38,374 nucleotides of DNA. Source: Microbacterium sp. MYb72. Lineage in GTDB: Bacteria > Actinomycetota > Actinomycetes > Actinomycetales > Microbacteriaceae. Below, in pieces: positions 15,532-23,562 of the stretch. Within the stretch, counting starts at the first letter, position 1, and the number at the start of each line of letters is the position of its first letter. The stretch covers positions 1 to 38,374 of the forward strand of contig NZ_PCOT01000035.1 in NCBI RefSeq assembly GCF_002979415.1, in the 5' to 3' direction. Under the pieces are notes generated by a model. That model was not told the origin of the DNA, did no database searches, and worked only from the letters and a program-made list of their open reading frames with translations. A program made the position numbers and the translations under genes.

Positions 15532-16405
15532 GGGCGACCAGCTCCCGCGCCAGCCGCAGGTACGCCTGGGCGGCGGCGTGCTCCGGCGCGAACTCGGTGA
15601 TGGGCACACCCGAGACCGAGGCGTCGGGGAACTTCACGGTGCGGCCGATCACGGTCTCCAGGACGTCGTCGCCGAAGGCCTCGACCACGCGCTCGAGAAC
15701 CTCGCGCGAGTGCAGCGTGCGCGGGTCGTACATCGTGGCGAGGAGGCCGTCCATCGTGATCGACGGGTTCAGCCGGTCGCGCACCTTGTCGATCGTTTCG
15801 ATGAGGAGCGCGACGCCGCGGAGCGCGAAGAACTCGCACTCCAGCGGAATGATCACGCCGTGAGCGGCGGTGAGGGCGTTCACGGTGAGGAGCCCGAGCG
15901 ACGGCTGGCAGTCGATGAGGATGACGTCGTACTCCCCCGCCACCTGGCGGAGCACCCGGGCGAGGATCGTCTCACGCGCGACCTCGTTGACGAGGTGCAC
16001 CTCGGCGGCGGAGAGGTCGATGTTCGCCGGCATCACGTCGAGTCCCTCGACGCCGGAGCGCACGATCGCATCGTGTGCGTCGCGCTTCGTGTCGAGCAGC
16101 AGGTCGTAGACCGTCGGCGTCTCGTGCGTCTGGATGCCGAGACCGGCCGACAGAGCGCCCTGCGGATCGAAGTCGACCGCGAGAACCTTGCGCCCGTACT
16201 CCGCGAGGGCCGCGGCGAGATTGATGGAGGTCGTCGTCTTGCCGACGCCGCCCTTCTGGTTGCACAGTGCGATGATGCGCGCGGGGCCGTGAGACGCCAG
16301 CGGCTCCGGCGTCGGGAACCCGTGATAGGGACGACCGGTGGGTCCGATGGGTGTGTCGTCGGCCTTCTTCGCCTTCGCCCTGGACGTTGCCGCTCTCTCA
16401 GCCAC
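15515..16405 (-). CDS. parA: ParA-family chromosome-partitioning ATPase
   Basis: A 296-aa protein from the GTG at 16405, which has AGGAG at good distance. A GTG at 16453 that overlaps the puuD-like stop (GTGA) is a possible longer start. The deviant Walker A KGGVGKT is at 51-57, followed by SINLAAALA, the VLAVDFDPQGAL switch and DVILIDCQPSLGLLT. The basic N-terminus is family-typical. Here it is linked to scpAB, suggesting joint expression of segregation functions. No parB lies next to it, so it may be a second ParA beside the one at oriC. Confidence 0.9.
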   Translation of the reverse strand: MAERAATSRAKAKKADDTPIGPTGRPYHGFPTPEPLASHGPARIIALCNQKGGVGKTTTSINLAAALAEYGRKVLAVDFDPQGALSAGLGIQTHETPTVYDLLLDTKRDAHDAIVRSGVEGLDVMPANIDLSAAEVHLVNEVARETILARVLRQVAGEYDVILIDCQPSLGLLTVNALTAAHGVIIPLECEFFALRGVALLIETIDKVRDRLNPSITMDGLLATMYDPRTLHSREVLERVVEAFGDDVLETVIGRTVKFPDASVSGVPITEFAPEHAAAQAYLRLARELVARGAVA

Positions 16406-16449
16406 CGGTTCTCCTGCTCCTTCGTGCTTGCTCGATTGTAGTCGCAGGC

Positions 16450-17184
16450 TCACCTCTCGTCGCGTCGGCGCGCGGCGCTGTCCCTCGCTGCGTCGACCAG
16501 TCCCTCGATCACCCGCACGTCGTCGGTGGTCTCCGGATGCCACTGCACCCCGACCTCGAAGCGGTCCCCCTCGGCCTCCATCGCCTGGAGCACGCCGTCG
16601 GCATCACGCGCTGTCGCGACGAAACCGGGGTGGTCCGCGACCGCCTGGTGGTGGTGGCTGGCGCTGGTGATCTGCTCACCGAGCAGTGTGGAGACCCGAT
16701 GCCCCGGATCCACCGCCACGGGGATGGCCTCGTAGGAGCTCTCGCCGCCCCCGTGCCGATCGTGGCCGACGACGTCGGGCAGATGCTGCACGAGCGATCC
16801 GCCGGCGGCGACAGCCATGAGCTGCATACCCCGGCAGATGCCCAGCACAGGGAGCCGCAGCGCGTCCGCCTCCCCGAGCAGCCACAGCTCCGATGCGTCG
16901 CGGTCGTCGTACCAGCGCACGACGTTCGGGTCCGGCTCCTGCCCGTAGCGCGCGGGGTTCACGTCGGCTCCGCCCGCGATGAGCAGACCGTCGAGCCGAC
17001 CGAGCACGGCTCTTGCCGCGCCGCGATCGGCGAGCGGCGGGACGAGCACGGGGATGCCCCCTGCCCGCTCCACCGCGAGGGCGTAGTCGCTGGGGAGCAG
17101 GTCGGCCGGTACCTCCCGCCAGGCGCCCCAGGAGGCCGCCTGGCGGTAGGTCGTGATGCCGATGATCGGGCGCTGGTCAGTCAA
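16450..17184 (-). CDS. class I glutamine-amidotransferase-like gamma-glutamyl hydrolase (PuuD-like)
   Basis: A 244-aa peptidase C26-family protein. The nucleophile elbow LGICRGMQ has C117; H216 and E218 in QWHPE complete the triad. Family members such as PuuD cleave the gamma-glutamyl bond of gamma-glutamyl-GABA. Here the enzyme would release glutamate at the end of the pathway encoded just upstream. Its start overlaps the SDR stop by 8 nt. Confidence 0.88.
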   Translation of the reverse strand: MTDQRPIIGITTYRQAASWGAWREVPADLLPSDYALAVERAGGIPVLVPPLADRGAARAVLGRLDGLLIAGGADVNPARYGQEPDPNVVRWYDDRDASELWLLGEADALRLPVLGICRGMQLMAVAAGGSLVQHLPDVVGHDRHGGGESSYEAIPVAVDPGHRVSTLLGEQITSASHHHQAVADHPGFVATARDADGVLQAMEAEGDRFEVGVQWHPETTDDVRVIEGLVDAARDSAARRRDER

Positions 17185-17956
17185 AGTCCGAATCCAGCGG
17201 CGTGACGTAGGCGTTGGAGAGTCCGCCGTCGACGAGGAAGTCCATCGCCGTGATGAAGCTCGACTCGTCGCTGCCGAGGAACGCGACGGCGTTGGCGATC
17301 TCCTCCGGTTCGGCGAAGCGCCCCATAGGGACGTGCACCAGACGGCGCGCGGCGCGCTCCGGATCCTTCGCGAACAGCTCCTGCAGCAGCGGGGTGTTCA
17401 CGGGGCCGGGGCAGAGCGCGTTGACGCGGATGCCCTTGCGCGCGAACTGCACCCCGAGCTCCCGGGTCATCGCCAGCACGCCGCCCTTCGACGCGGTGTA
17501 GGAGATCTGCGAGGTGGCGGCGCCCATGATCGCGACGAACGACGCCGTGTTGATGATCGAACCGCTCCCCTGCTCCAGCATGTACGGCAGCACCGCCTTG
17601 CAGCACAGGTACACGCTGGTGAGGTTCACGTCCTGCACCAGGTTCCAGGCGTCGATTCCGGTCTTCAGGATGGAGTCGTCGGATGCCGGCGAGATGCCCG
17701 CGTTGTTGAACGCGATGTCGATGCGCCCGTACTTCTCCTTGGCGTGCGCGAACAGCGCCTCCACCTCTGCGGCATCCGTCACGTTCACCTTGATGAAGGA
17801 GCCGCCCAGCTCCTCTGCGATGCGCGGGCCGTTCACCTCGTCGAGGTCGCCGATGACGACCTTGGCCCCCTCCGCGACGAACTTCTTCGCCGTCGCGAGG
17901 CCGATGCCGCTGCATCCGCCGGTGATGACGCCCACTTTGCCTTCGAGCTTGCCCAT
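17177..17956 (-). CDS. short-chain dehydrogenase/reductase
   Basis: A 259-aa classical SDR. The cofactor loop is GGCSGIG (13-19), D37-L-D suggests NAD rather than NADP, NNAG is at 84-87, and S139, Y153 and K157 (YTASK) form the active site. In this operon it sits where a Puu-type pathway has an amine oxidase. It may therefore oxidise the hydroxyl of a gamma-glutamylated amino alcohol to an aldehyde, the substrate of the next enzyme (inference). A 46-bp gap separates it from the aldehyde dehydrogenase; the ACTGACACA at that gene's stop is repeated once in the gap. Confidence 0.9.
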   Translation of the reverse strand: MGKLEGKVGVITGGCSGIGLATAKKFVAEGAKVVIGDLDEVNGPRIAEELGGSFIKVNVTDAAEVEALFAHAKEKYGRIDIAFNNAGISPASDDSILKTGIDAWNLVQDVNLTSVYLCCKAVLPYMLEQGSGSIINTASFVAIMGAATSQISYTASKGGVLAMTRELGVQFARKGIRVNALCPGPVNTPLLQELFAKDPERAARRLVHVPMGRFAEPEEIANAVAFLGSDESSFITAMDFLVDGGLSNAYVTPLDSDFD

Positions 17957-18002
17957 CGTGTGTCCTGCTGCCTTTCTCGGGGTGTGTCAGTGCTGTGTTG
18001 TG

Positions 18003-19403
18003 TCAGTCGTCGGTCGAGATGAAGACGTTCTTCACCTCGGAGAAGCTGTCGGGCGCGTCCGGTCCGAGTTCGCGCCCGAGTCCCGACTGCTTGAACCCTC
18101 CGAACGGAGTCCAGTACCGGACGGAGGAGTGCGAGTTGACCGACAGGTTGCCGCTCTCCACGCCTCTCGCCACGCGCAGCGCGCGCCCGAGATCGCGGGT
18201 GAAGATGGATCCCGACAGGCCGTACTCGGTGTCGTTGGCCTTCGCGATCGCGTCGGCCTCGTCGGTGAACGGCATCACCGCGAGCACGGGGCCGAACAGC
18301 TCCTGCGACCACACCGGATCAGCGGCGCTGCGCGGCATGACCACGGTCGGCGGCATCCAGAATCCGCCGGTGTCCTCCACGGTCTGTCCGCGATAGGCGA
18401 CGTCGGCGTCCGCGATGCCCGCGAGCACGGAGTCACGCTGCTTCGCGGAGATCAACGGCCCCATCTCGGCGTCGGGACTCGACGGGTCCGTCACCCGGAA
18501 GGCTTCGACCGCGGGCTGCAGCAGCTCGAGGAACCTGTCGTAGACGCTCGCCTGCACGAGGATGCGCGAGCGTGCGCAGCAGTCCTGTCCGGCGTTGTCG
18601 AGTCCGGCGCCGGGGGCGGATGCCGCGGCCTTCTCGAGATCCGCGTCCTCGAACACGACGTTCGCGTTCTTTCCGCCGAGCTCCAGCGTCAGCTTCTTCA
18701 CCTGGTCTGCGCAGCCGCGCATGATGCCCTTGCCGACATCGGTCGAGCCGGTGAAGCAGACCTTCCGCACCAGCGGATGGGTCACGAACCTCTCGCCCAC
18801 CACGCTCCCCTTGCCGGGGATCACGGTGAACACGCCCTCGGGGATGCCGGCGTCCCTGGCGAGTTCTCCGAGCCGGAGCGCCGTCAGCGGGGTGAGCTCG
18901 GCCGGCTTCAGCACGACCGTGTTGCCCGCCGCCAGCGCGGGGCCGAAGCCCCAGCCGGCGATCGGCATCGGGAAGTTCCACGGGACGATGATGCCCACGA
19001 CGCCGAGCGGCTCGTGGAACGTGATGTCCACACCACCGGCGACGGGGATCTGCCGCCCGAAATGACGCTCGGGCGCCGCGCTGTAGTAGTTGAGGACGTC
19101 GCGGACGTTCCCCGCTTCCCAGCGGGCGTTGCCGATCGTATGGCCGGAGCCGATCACCTCGAGCGCGGCGAGCTCGTCGATGTGCGCGTCGACGGCCGCC
19201 GCGAAGGAGCGCAGCAGACGCGCGCGCTCGCCGGGTGCGATCGCACGCCATGCGGGGAAGGCCGCATGGGCGCGCTCGATGGCGGCATCCGTCGCCGCGA
19301 GGTCGGCCAGTGCGACGCTGCCGATCGCCTGACCGTTGGACGGGTTGAGGACCGTGAAGGTGCCGCCGCCGTCGAAGGGAGAGAGAGGGATCTGGAAGGT
19401 CAT
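18003..19403 (-). CDS. aldehyde dehydrogenase (PuuC/GabD-like)
   Basis: A 466-aa NAD(P)-dependent aldehyde dehydrogenase from the ATG at 19403; a GTG two codons earlier forms a GTGA overlap with the preceding mini-ORF and is equally possible. PWNFPMPIAGWGFGPALAAG, E241 in ELGGKN and the nucleophile C275 in GQDCCA are visible. It would oxidise a gamma-glutamylamino aldehyde to the acid. Its ribosome site is GAGAGG, which lies in the last codons of the mini-ORF and recurs in each repeat unit. Confidence 0.93.
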   Translation of the reverse strand: MTFQIPLSPFDGGGTFTVLNPSNGQAIGSVALADLAATDAAIERAHAAFPAWRAIAPGERARLLRSFAAAVDAHIDELAALEVIGSGHTIGNARWEAGNVRDVLNYYSAAPERHFGRQIPVAGGVDITFHEPLGVVGIIVPWNFPMPIAGWGFGPALAAGNTVVLKPAELTPLTALRLGELARDAGIPEGVFTVIPGKGSVVGERFVTHPLVRKVCFTGSTDVGKGIMRGCADQVKKLTLELGGKNANVVFEDADLEKAAASAPGAGLDNAGQDCCARSRILVQASVYDRFLELLQPAVEAFRVTDPSSPDAEMGPLISAKQRDSVLAGIADADVAYRGQTVEDTGGFWMPPTVVMPRSAADPVWSQELFGPVLAVMPFTDEADAIAKANDTEYGLSGSIFTRDLGRALRVARGVESGNLSVNSHSSVRYWTPFGGFKQSGLGRELGPDAPDSFSEVKNVFISTDD

Positions 19404-19405
19404 GC

Positions 19406-19468
19406 TCACAGCCTCTCGAATCCACGCTTGAGGGCATCGCCCACCGCAAGGTACAGAGTCACCGTCAT
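19406..19468 (-). CDS. coupled mini-ORF B between the ligase and aldehyde dehydrogenase genes
   Basis: From ATG it has 20 codons; from the GTG two codons earlier (overlapping the previous stop) it has 22. It ends with LKRGFERL, identical to the end of the upstream ligase. The next ATG follows its TGA after two bases. The middle (VTLYLAVGDA) is hydrophobic. Confidence 0.5.
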   Translation of the reverse strand: MTVTLYLAVGDALKRGFERL

Positions 19469-19470
19469 GC

Positions 19471-19542
19471 TCACAGCCTCTCGAATCCGCACGTAAAGGG
19501 ACCAGCCACCGGAAGGTACAGAGTCACCGCGCTCGCAATCAT
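19471..19542 (-). CDS. coupled mini-ORF A between the ligase and aldehyde dehydrogenase genes
   Basis: Follows the ligase stop after two bases (or overlaps it by GTGA if the GTG is used). From ATG it has 23 codons and ends CGFERL, as the ligase does over GFERL. The middle (AVTLYLPVAG) is similar to mini-ORF B. An extra 9 bp near its start make this unit 74 bp rather than 65. Confidence 0.5.
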   Translation of the reverse strand: MIASAVTLYLPVAGPFTCGFERL

Positions 19543-19544
19543 GC

Positions 19545-20927
19545 TCACAGCCTCTCGAATCCGCGCTTGAGTTCCCAGTCGGTGACGGCTGCGTCGAACG
19601 CCTCGATCTCGACGTCCGCGTAGTGGACGTAGTGCTTGACCACGTCCTCGCCGAACACCTCGCGGGCGATCTCCGACCGCGCGAGCGCGTCTCTGGCCTC
19701 ATGCATGGTCGTCGGCACGATCGGCGCTCCCGACTCGTAGGCGTTGCCCGCGGTCTCCGGCTCCAGCTCGAGTTCGTGCTCGATGCCGTACAGACCACCC
19801 GCGAGCATGGCGGCGAGCCCGAGGTACGGGTTCATGTCGCCGCCGGGCAGACGGTTCTCCATGCGCGCACCGGCGCCGCGTCCGACCAGCCGCACGGAGG
19901 TCGTGCGGTTGTCGATGCCCCACGCGACGGATGTCGGGGCGAAAGACCCCTTGACGAAGCGCTTGTAGGAGTTGATGTTGGGCGCGTAGAACAGCGTGAA
20001 GTCGCGCATGGTCGCCAGGACGCCCGCGATGAAGTGGTCGTACAGCGGGGTGCGGGAGCCGGTCTCCGCGTCCCAGAAGACCAGAGAGCCGTCGAGTCCG
20101 CGCAGGGACATGTGCACGTGGCACGAGTTGCCCTCGCGCTGGTTCGGCTTGGCCATGAACGTGATCGACTGATCGTGCTGGCGGGCGATGTCCTTCGCCG
20201 CGGTCTTGTAGACGGCGTGGTTGTCGGCCGTCGTGATGACCTCGTCGTACTTGAACGCGATCTCGTGCTGACCGAAGTTGCACTCGCCCTTCGCCGACTC
20301 GACGTTCAACCCCGACGCGTACATGGTGTTGCGGATCTCGCGCAGCAGCGGCTCGACCACGCTCGACCCGATGATCGAGTAGTCGATGTTGTAGCGGTTC
20401 GCGGGGATGAGACCGCGATAGTCGTCGTCCCACGCCTTCTCGTACGGCGTGTTGAAGATCACGAACTCCAGCTCGGTGCCCGCGAGCGCCGTCCAGCCGT
20501 GCCCGGCCGCGCGCTCCACCTGCTGCCGCAGGATCTCCCGCGGCGACACCCGCACCGGATGCCCGGACGTCGTGGCGAGGTCGCACTGGATCATCACGCT
20601 GCCGGGGCGATGCGGCATCCGCCTGATCGTGGAGTAGTCGGGGATGAACTCCATGTCCCCGTAGCCCGACTCCCACGAGGCGTTCTCGTAGCCGTCGACC
20701 GTGTTCATGTCGACGTCGACGGCGAGCAGATAGTTGCATCCCTCGGTGCCGTGCTCCAGCACGGTGTCGAGGAAGAAGCGTCCGTGCAGGAGCTTGCCCT
20801 GCAGTCGCCCCTGCATGTCGGTGAAGGCCAGCACGACCGTGTCGATCTCGTCGGAGAGGATCGCCGATCTCAGCTGCTCGACGGTGAGCATGCGGTCGTT
20901 GCGGGCCGGGGCGGGGGTGATGTTCAT
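19545..20927 (-). CDS. glutamine-synthetase-family gamma-glutamyl amine ligase
   Basis: A 460-aa protein of the GlnA3/GlnA4/PuuA type rather than a housekeeping GlnA. GS motifs are visible: TELEFVIFN, ESAKGECNFGQHEIAF, the ATP-binding MAKPNQREGNSCHVHMSL, the NSYKRFVKGSFAP segment and NRTTSVRLVGRG. Such enzymes join glutamate to an amine using ATP. The gene set downstream (aldehyde dehydrogenase, SDR, gamma-glutamyl hydrolase) and upstream (permease) points to catabolism of an imported amine. Ethanolamine or a similar amino alcohol fits best; a polyamine is the alternative. Confidence 0.88.
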   Translation of the reverse strand: MNITPAPARNDRMLTVEQLRSAILSDEIDTVVLAFTDMQGRLQGKLLHGRFFLDTVLEHGTEGCNYLLAVDVDMNTVDGYENASWESGYGDMEFIPDYSTIRRMPHRPGSVMIQCDLATTSGHPVRVSPREILRQQVERAAGHGWTALAGTELEFVIFNTPYEKAWDDDYRGLIPANRYNIDYSIIGSSVVEPLLREIRNTMYASGLNVESAKGECNFGQHEIAFKYDEVITTADNHAVYKTAAKDIARQHDQSITFMAKPNQREGNSCHVHMSLRGLDGSLVFWDAETGSRTPLYDHFIAGVLATMRDFTLFYAPNINSYKRFVKGSFAPTSVAWGIDNRTTSVRLVGRGAGARMENRLPGGDMNPYLGLAAMLAGGLYGIEHELELEPETAGNAYESGAPIVPTTMHEARDALARSEIAREVFGEDVVKHYVHYADVEIEAFDAAVTDWELKRGFERL

Positions 20928-20953
20928 CTGTGCGCACTCATTTCCAGGATTGC

Positions 20954-21676
20954 CTACTTCAGGAGGCCCTTGAGAAGGGCGGCGGTGGCCTCGCAGTGCG
21001 CGGTCATCACGTCGCGGGCCCGAACGGCGTCGCCGTCCAGGATCGCGGCGACGATGGCACGGTGCTCGTCCTCCGCATGGTCGATGTTCGTCTTCAGGAA
21101 GGGGATCTCGGCGAGGAGTTGATGGATCCGCACCTGCACGCCGCTGCAGGCACGGGCGAGCTCGTCGGAGCCGCAGACGGTGCTGATCGCCAGGTGGAAC
21201 CGGGCGTCGGCCTGTCGGTAGTCGGCCGGAGTCTGCGCCTCGGCCAGGTCAGCGAGGCTCGTCTCCAGCAGAGCCCGCTGCTCCTCGGTGAGGTCCAGCT
21301 GGGCGGCCTGGTAGGCGGCTCCGGGTTCGATGACGGCGCGGAACACGATCACGTCGTCGATCTCTGCACGGCGCGGCGGGGTCTGACCCGCCGGCCACAC
21401 CTCGGCGAGTGGTTCGACGACCGTGCCCCCTCCGCGCCCCCGGGTCGTGGACACGAACCCGGCGGCGCGAAGGGCGCTGATGGCCTCCCGGAGCGTGGCC
21501 CGGGAGACGTTGAGCTTCTCTGCGAGCTCACGCTCCCCCGGCAGCTTCGTCCCCACCCGGAAGATCCCGAGCTGGATGGCGGAGCCGAGCTGCTCGACGC
21601 AGGACTCGAAGGCCATGTGCCCACGGACCGGGTGGAGCGCAGCATCCACCAGAGGGGAATCCATCAGATCGGTCAT
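20954..21676 (-). CDS. GntR/FadR-family (FCD) transcriptional regulator
   Basis: A 240-aa protein. The N-terminal winged helix has TKLPGERELAEKLNVSRATL, the classic GntR signature, and the C-terminal FCD effector domain carries the metal-site Asp and His residues (DARFHLAIS, HRAIVAAILDGD). It lies 9 bp after the permease gene and 26 bp before the ligase gene. It probably senses the operon's amine or a glutamylated intermediate and acts at the FadR-like site before the permease gene. Confidence 0.9.
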   Translation of the reverse strand: MTDLMDSPLVDAALHPVRGHMAFESCVEQLGSAIQLGIFRVGTKLPGERELAEKLNVSRATLREAISALRAAGFVSTTRGRGGGTVVEPLAEVWPAGQTPPRRAEIDDVIVFRAVIEPGAAYQAAQLDLTEEQRALLETSLADLAEAQTPADYRQADARFHLAISTVCGSDELARACSGVQVRIHQLLAEIPFLKTNIDHAEDEHRAIVAAILDGDAVRARDVMTAHCEATAALLKGLLK

Positions 21677-21685
21677 CGTGCGACC

Positions 21686-23230
21686 TCACTCCTCCAGCAG
21701 TTCGTCGGCGGCCTTGGTGAGGTGCGCCGCCTCTGCGTCGCTCATGAAGTCGCGCTTGCCGTAGGCGAACCAGAGCACGACGGCGAGCACGCCGACCACG
21801 ACGACCGCGAGAGGCGCGTAGTTGAACGTGTCGACCGTGATGGGCGTCACCGGCGGGAGCACGAACAGGATGACGATGAAGACCACCCAGACCACTGCGA
21901 CCCACCCGACCACGGCGCTCCAGCGGCCGAGACTCCACGGCCCCGGCGTGAACTCCTTGTTCAGGCGGCGCAGCAGCACGGGCGTGACATACGCGATGTA
22001 CAGGCCGATGACGGCGATCGAGGTCACCGCGAGGTACGCCGTGATGTTGAACAGCGCGGGCAGCGTGACGATGATCGAGAGCACGACGCAGAGCCAGATC
22101 GAGTTGGTCGGCGTGCCGGTGCGCTTGTTCACCTGCGCCCAGAGGCGGGAGCCGGGGATGGCGTTGTCCCGCGAGAACGCGTAGCTCATGCGCGAGTTCG
22201 CCGTGACCGACGCCATGCCGCAGAAGAACTGGGCGCCGCAGACGATGAACAGCAGGAACTTCGCCACGTCGGGGTTGTTCAGTGCGTCGAGGAAGATCTG
22301 CGCCGGTCCGGAGCCCGTGGTCGTGTTGACGATCGTGGACAGGCCTTCCTCGCTGCCGTCCTGGATCGCGGAGACGATCGTGAAGAGCAGGATCCAGCCG
22401 CCGATGATCGAGATCAGCACGCTCATGACGATGCCCTTGGGGGCGGCGACAGCGGCGTTCTTCGTCTCCTCGGCGACGTGCGCCGAGGCGTCGTAACCGG
22501 TGTACGTGTACTGCGCCATCAGCAGACCCATGAGGAACACGTACGGTCCGAAGGTCCAGCCGGTCTCGTTGTGGAAGGTCGTGAACGACCACGCCACATC
22601 CTGGTGGTGGGCGGGCATGATCCACAGCACCGCGACGATGATGAGGACGCCGACGATGTGCCACCACGCCGAGACGTTCGACAGCATGCTGACGAGATTG
22701 ACGCCGAAGGTGTTGAGCAGACCGTGGATCACGATGATCACGATGAAGAGGCCGAAGGTGTTGAGCGGGTTGACCTCGACGCCCCACATCAGGTTGGCGA
22801 AGGCCATCATCGTCGCCGCGGCGCCGTAGTCGATGGCGGCGGTGACGGCGACCTCGCCGAGGAAGTTGAACCAGCCGACGAACCACGCCCACTGACGCTT
22901 GTTCTTCTTCGCGAGCCGACCCGCCCAGAAGTAGAGACCGCCTGCGGTGGGATACCGGGAGCAGACCTCGGCCATCGCGAGGGCGACGCAGAGGACGAAG
23001 ACACCCACGAGGGGCCAGCCGATGTTGATCGCCATCGGACCGCCGGACTTCAGCGCGATGTTGAAGGAGGTGATGCAGCCGGCGAGGATCGAGATGATCG
23101 AGAACGAGACCGCGAAGTTGGAGAAGCCGGACATGCCGCGGTGCAGTTCCTGCTTGTAGCCGAGCTCTGCGAGTGCGGCCGCATCATGATCGATGGGCTG
23201 TGAGTCCGGCGCCTTTGTCGTGTCACTCAT
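21686..23230 (-). CDS. APC-superfamily amino acid/amine permease
   Basis: A 514-aa polytopic membrane protein with about twelve hydrophobic segments. The N-terminus has the family pattern ALAELGYKQELHRGMSGFSNF, and the first helix is SFSIISILAGCITSF. EVCSRYPTAGGLYFWAG is the conserved region before helix 3, and YTGYDASAHVAEETKNA is the consensus of GABA/choline-type APC permeases. It likely imports the amine processed by the downstream enzymes. It is the first gene of the operon. Confidence 0.9.
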   Translation of the reverse strand: MSDTTKAPDSQPIDHDAAALAELGYKQELHRGMSGFSNFAVSFSIISILAGCITSFNIALKSGGPMAINIGWPLVGVFVLCVALAMAEVCSRYPTAGGLYFWAGRLAKKNKRQWAWFVGWFNFLGEVAVTAAIDYGAAATMMAFANLMWGVEVNPLNTFGLFIVIIVIHGLLNTFGVNLVSMLSNVSAWWHIVGVLIIVAVLWIMPAHHQDVAWSFTTFHNETGWTFGPYVFLMGLLMAQYTYTGYDASAHVAEETKNAAVAAPKGIVMSVLISIIGGWILLFTIVSAIQDGSEEGLSTIVNTTTGSGPAQIFLDALNNPDVAKFLLFIVCGAQFFCGMASVTANSRMSYAFSRDNAIPGSRLWAQVNKRTGTPTNSIWLCVVLSIIVTLPALFNITAYLAVTSIAVIGLYIAYVTPVLLRRLNKEFTPGPWSLGRWSAVVGWVAVVWVVFIVILFVLPPVTPITVDTFNYAPLAVVVVGVLAVVLWFAYGKRDFMSDAEAAHLTKAADELLEE

Positions 23231-23273
23231 AGGGGTGCTACCTGGCTTTCGAGTAGAGGGAGCAGTTGCAGCG

Positions 23274-23314
23274 ATTCTGGCCTCCCTGAACGCCAGCTGT
23301 CAATGGTCTGACTT
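23274..23314 (-). promoter_or_regulatory. promoter and FadR-like operator of the gamma-glutamylation operon
   Basis: On the minus strand TTGACA (23298-23303), an 18-bp spacer and CAGAAT (23274-23279) precede the permease gene. Directly upstream, on the plus strand, TGGTCTGACTT (23304-23314) matches the FadR-type box TGGTnnGACCA at 9 of 11 positions. The promoter match is good; the operator is inferred. Confidence 0.55.
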
Positions 23315-23432
23315 CATACCTTCAACCAGAAGCGCTCGCCGAGACACGCCGGGGCACCGGAGCCGGAGGTGCCGGCACCCGGAGAACGGATGCCGGCGCA
23401 CAGGCGCGCGTCCGATCGAATGAGCCACTCGA

Positions 23433-23562
23433 TCGCCGTGCAGTGCCGCGACGGGCAGAGAACACGACGCCCGCCGTGCAGCACCACCACGAACGCCGAG
23501 CGAACCCGCAGACGACTCAGGCGTCGCGCAGTGCCGCCACGGGCAGAGAACCTGCAGACGAC
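23433..23562. repeat. 46-bp and partial repeats derived from the macB-like 3' end
   Basis: Unit 23517-23562 copies the last codons and stop of the adjacent gene, with PVAALRDA-stop in place of PVAALRGA-stop, plus GGGCAGAGAAC. A second copy at about 23433-23516 shares 26 bp of it but lacks the stop and has an insert. The rest of the 332-bp gap (23231-23562) holds the operon promoter and no gene that I can support. Confidence 0.8.

Larger units (their letters stand above)
19406..19544. repeat. two tandem units (65 and 74 bp) derived from the ligase 3' end
   Basis: Units 19406-19470 and 19471-19544 both begin with TCACAGCCTCTCGAATCC, as does the ligase end at 19545, and share an inner block AAGGTACAGAGTCACCG. 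The units carry stop, spacer, start and ribosome-binding sequence. Confidence 0.9.

Noticed and set aside
20930..23203. 757-codon His/Asp-rich open frame on the plus strand
   Set aside because: It is antisense to the regulator and permease genes and has low-complexity shadow composition.
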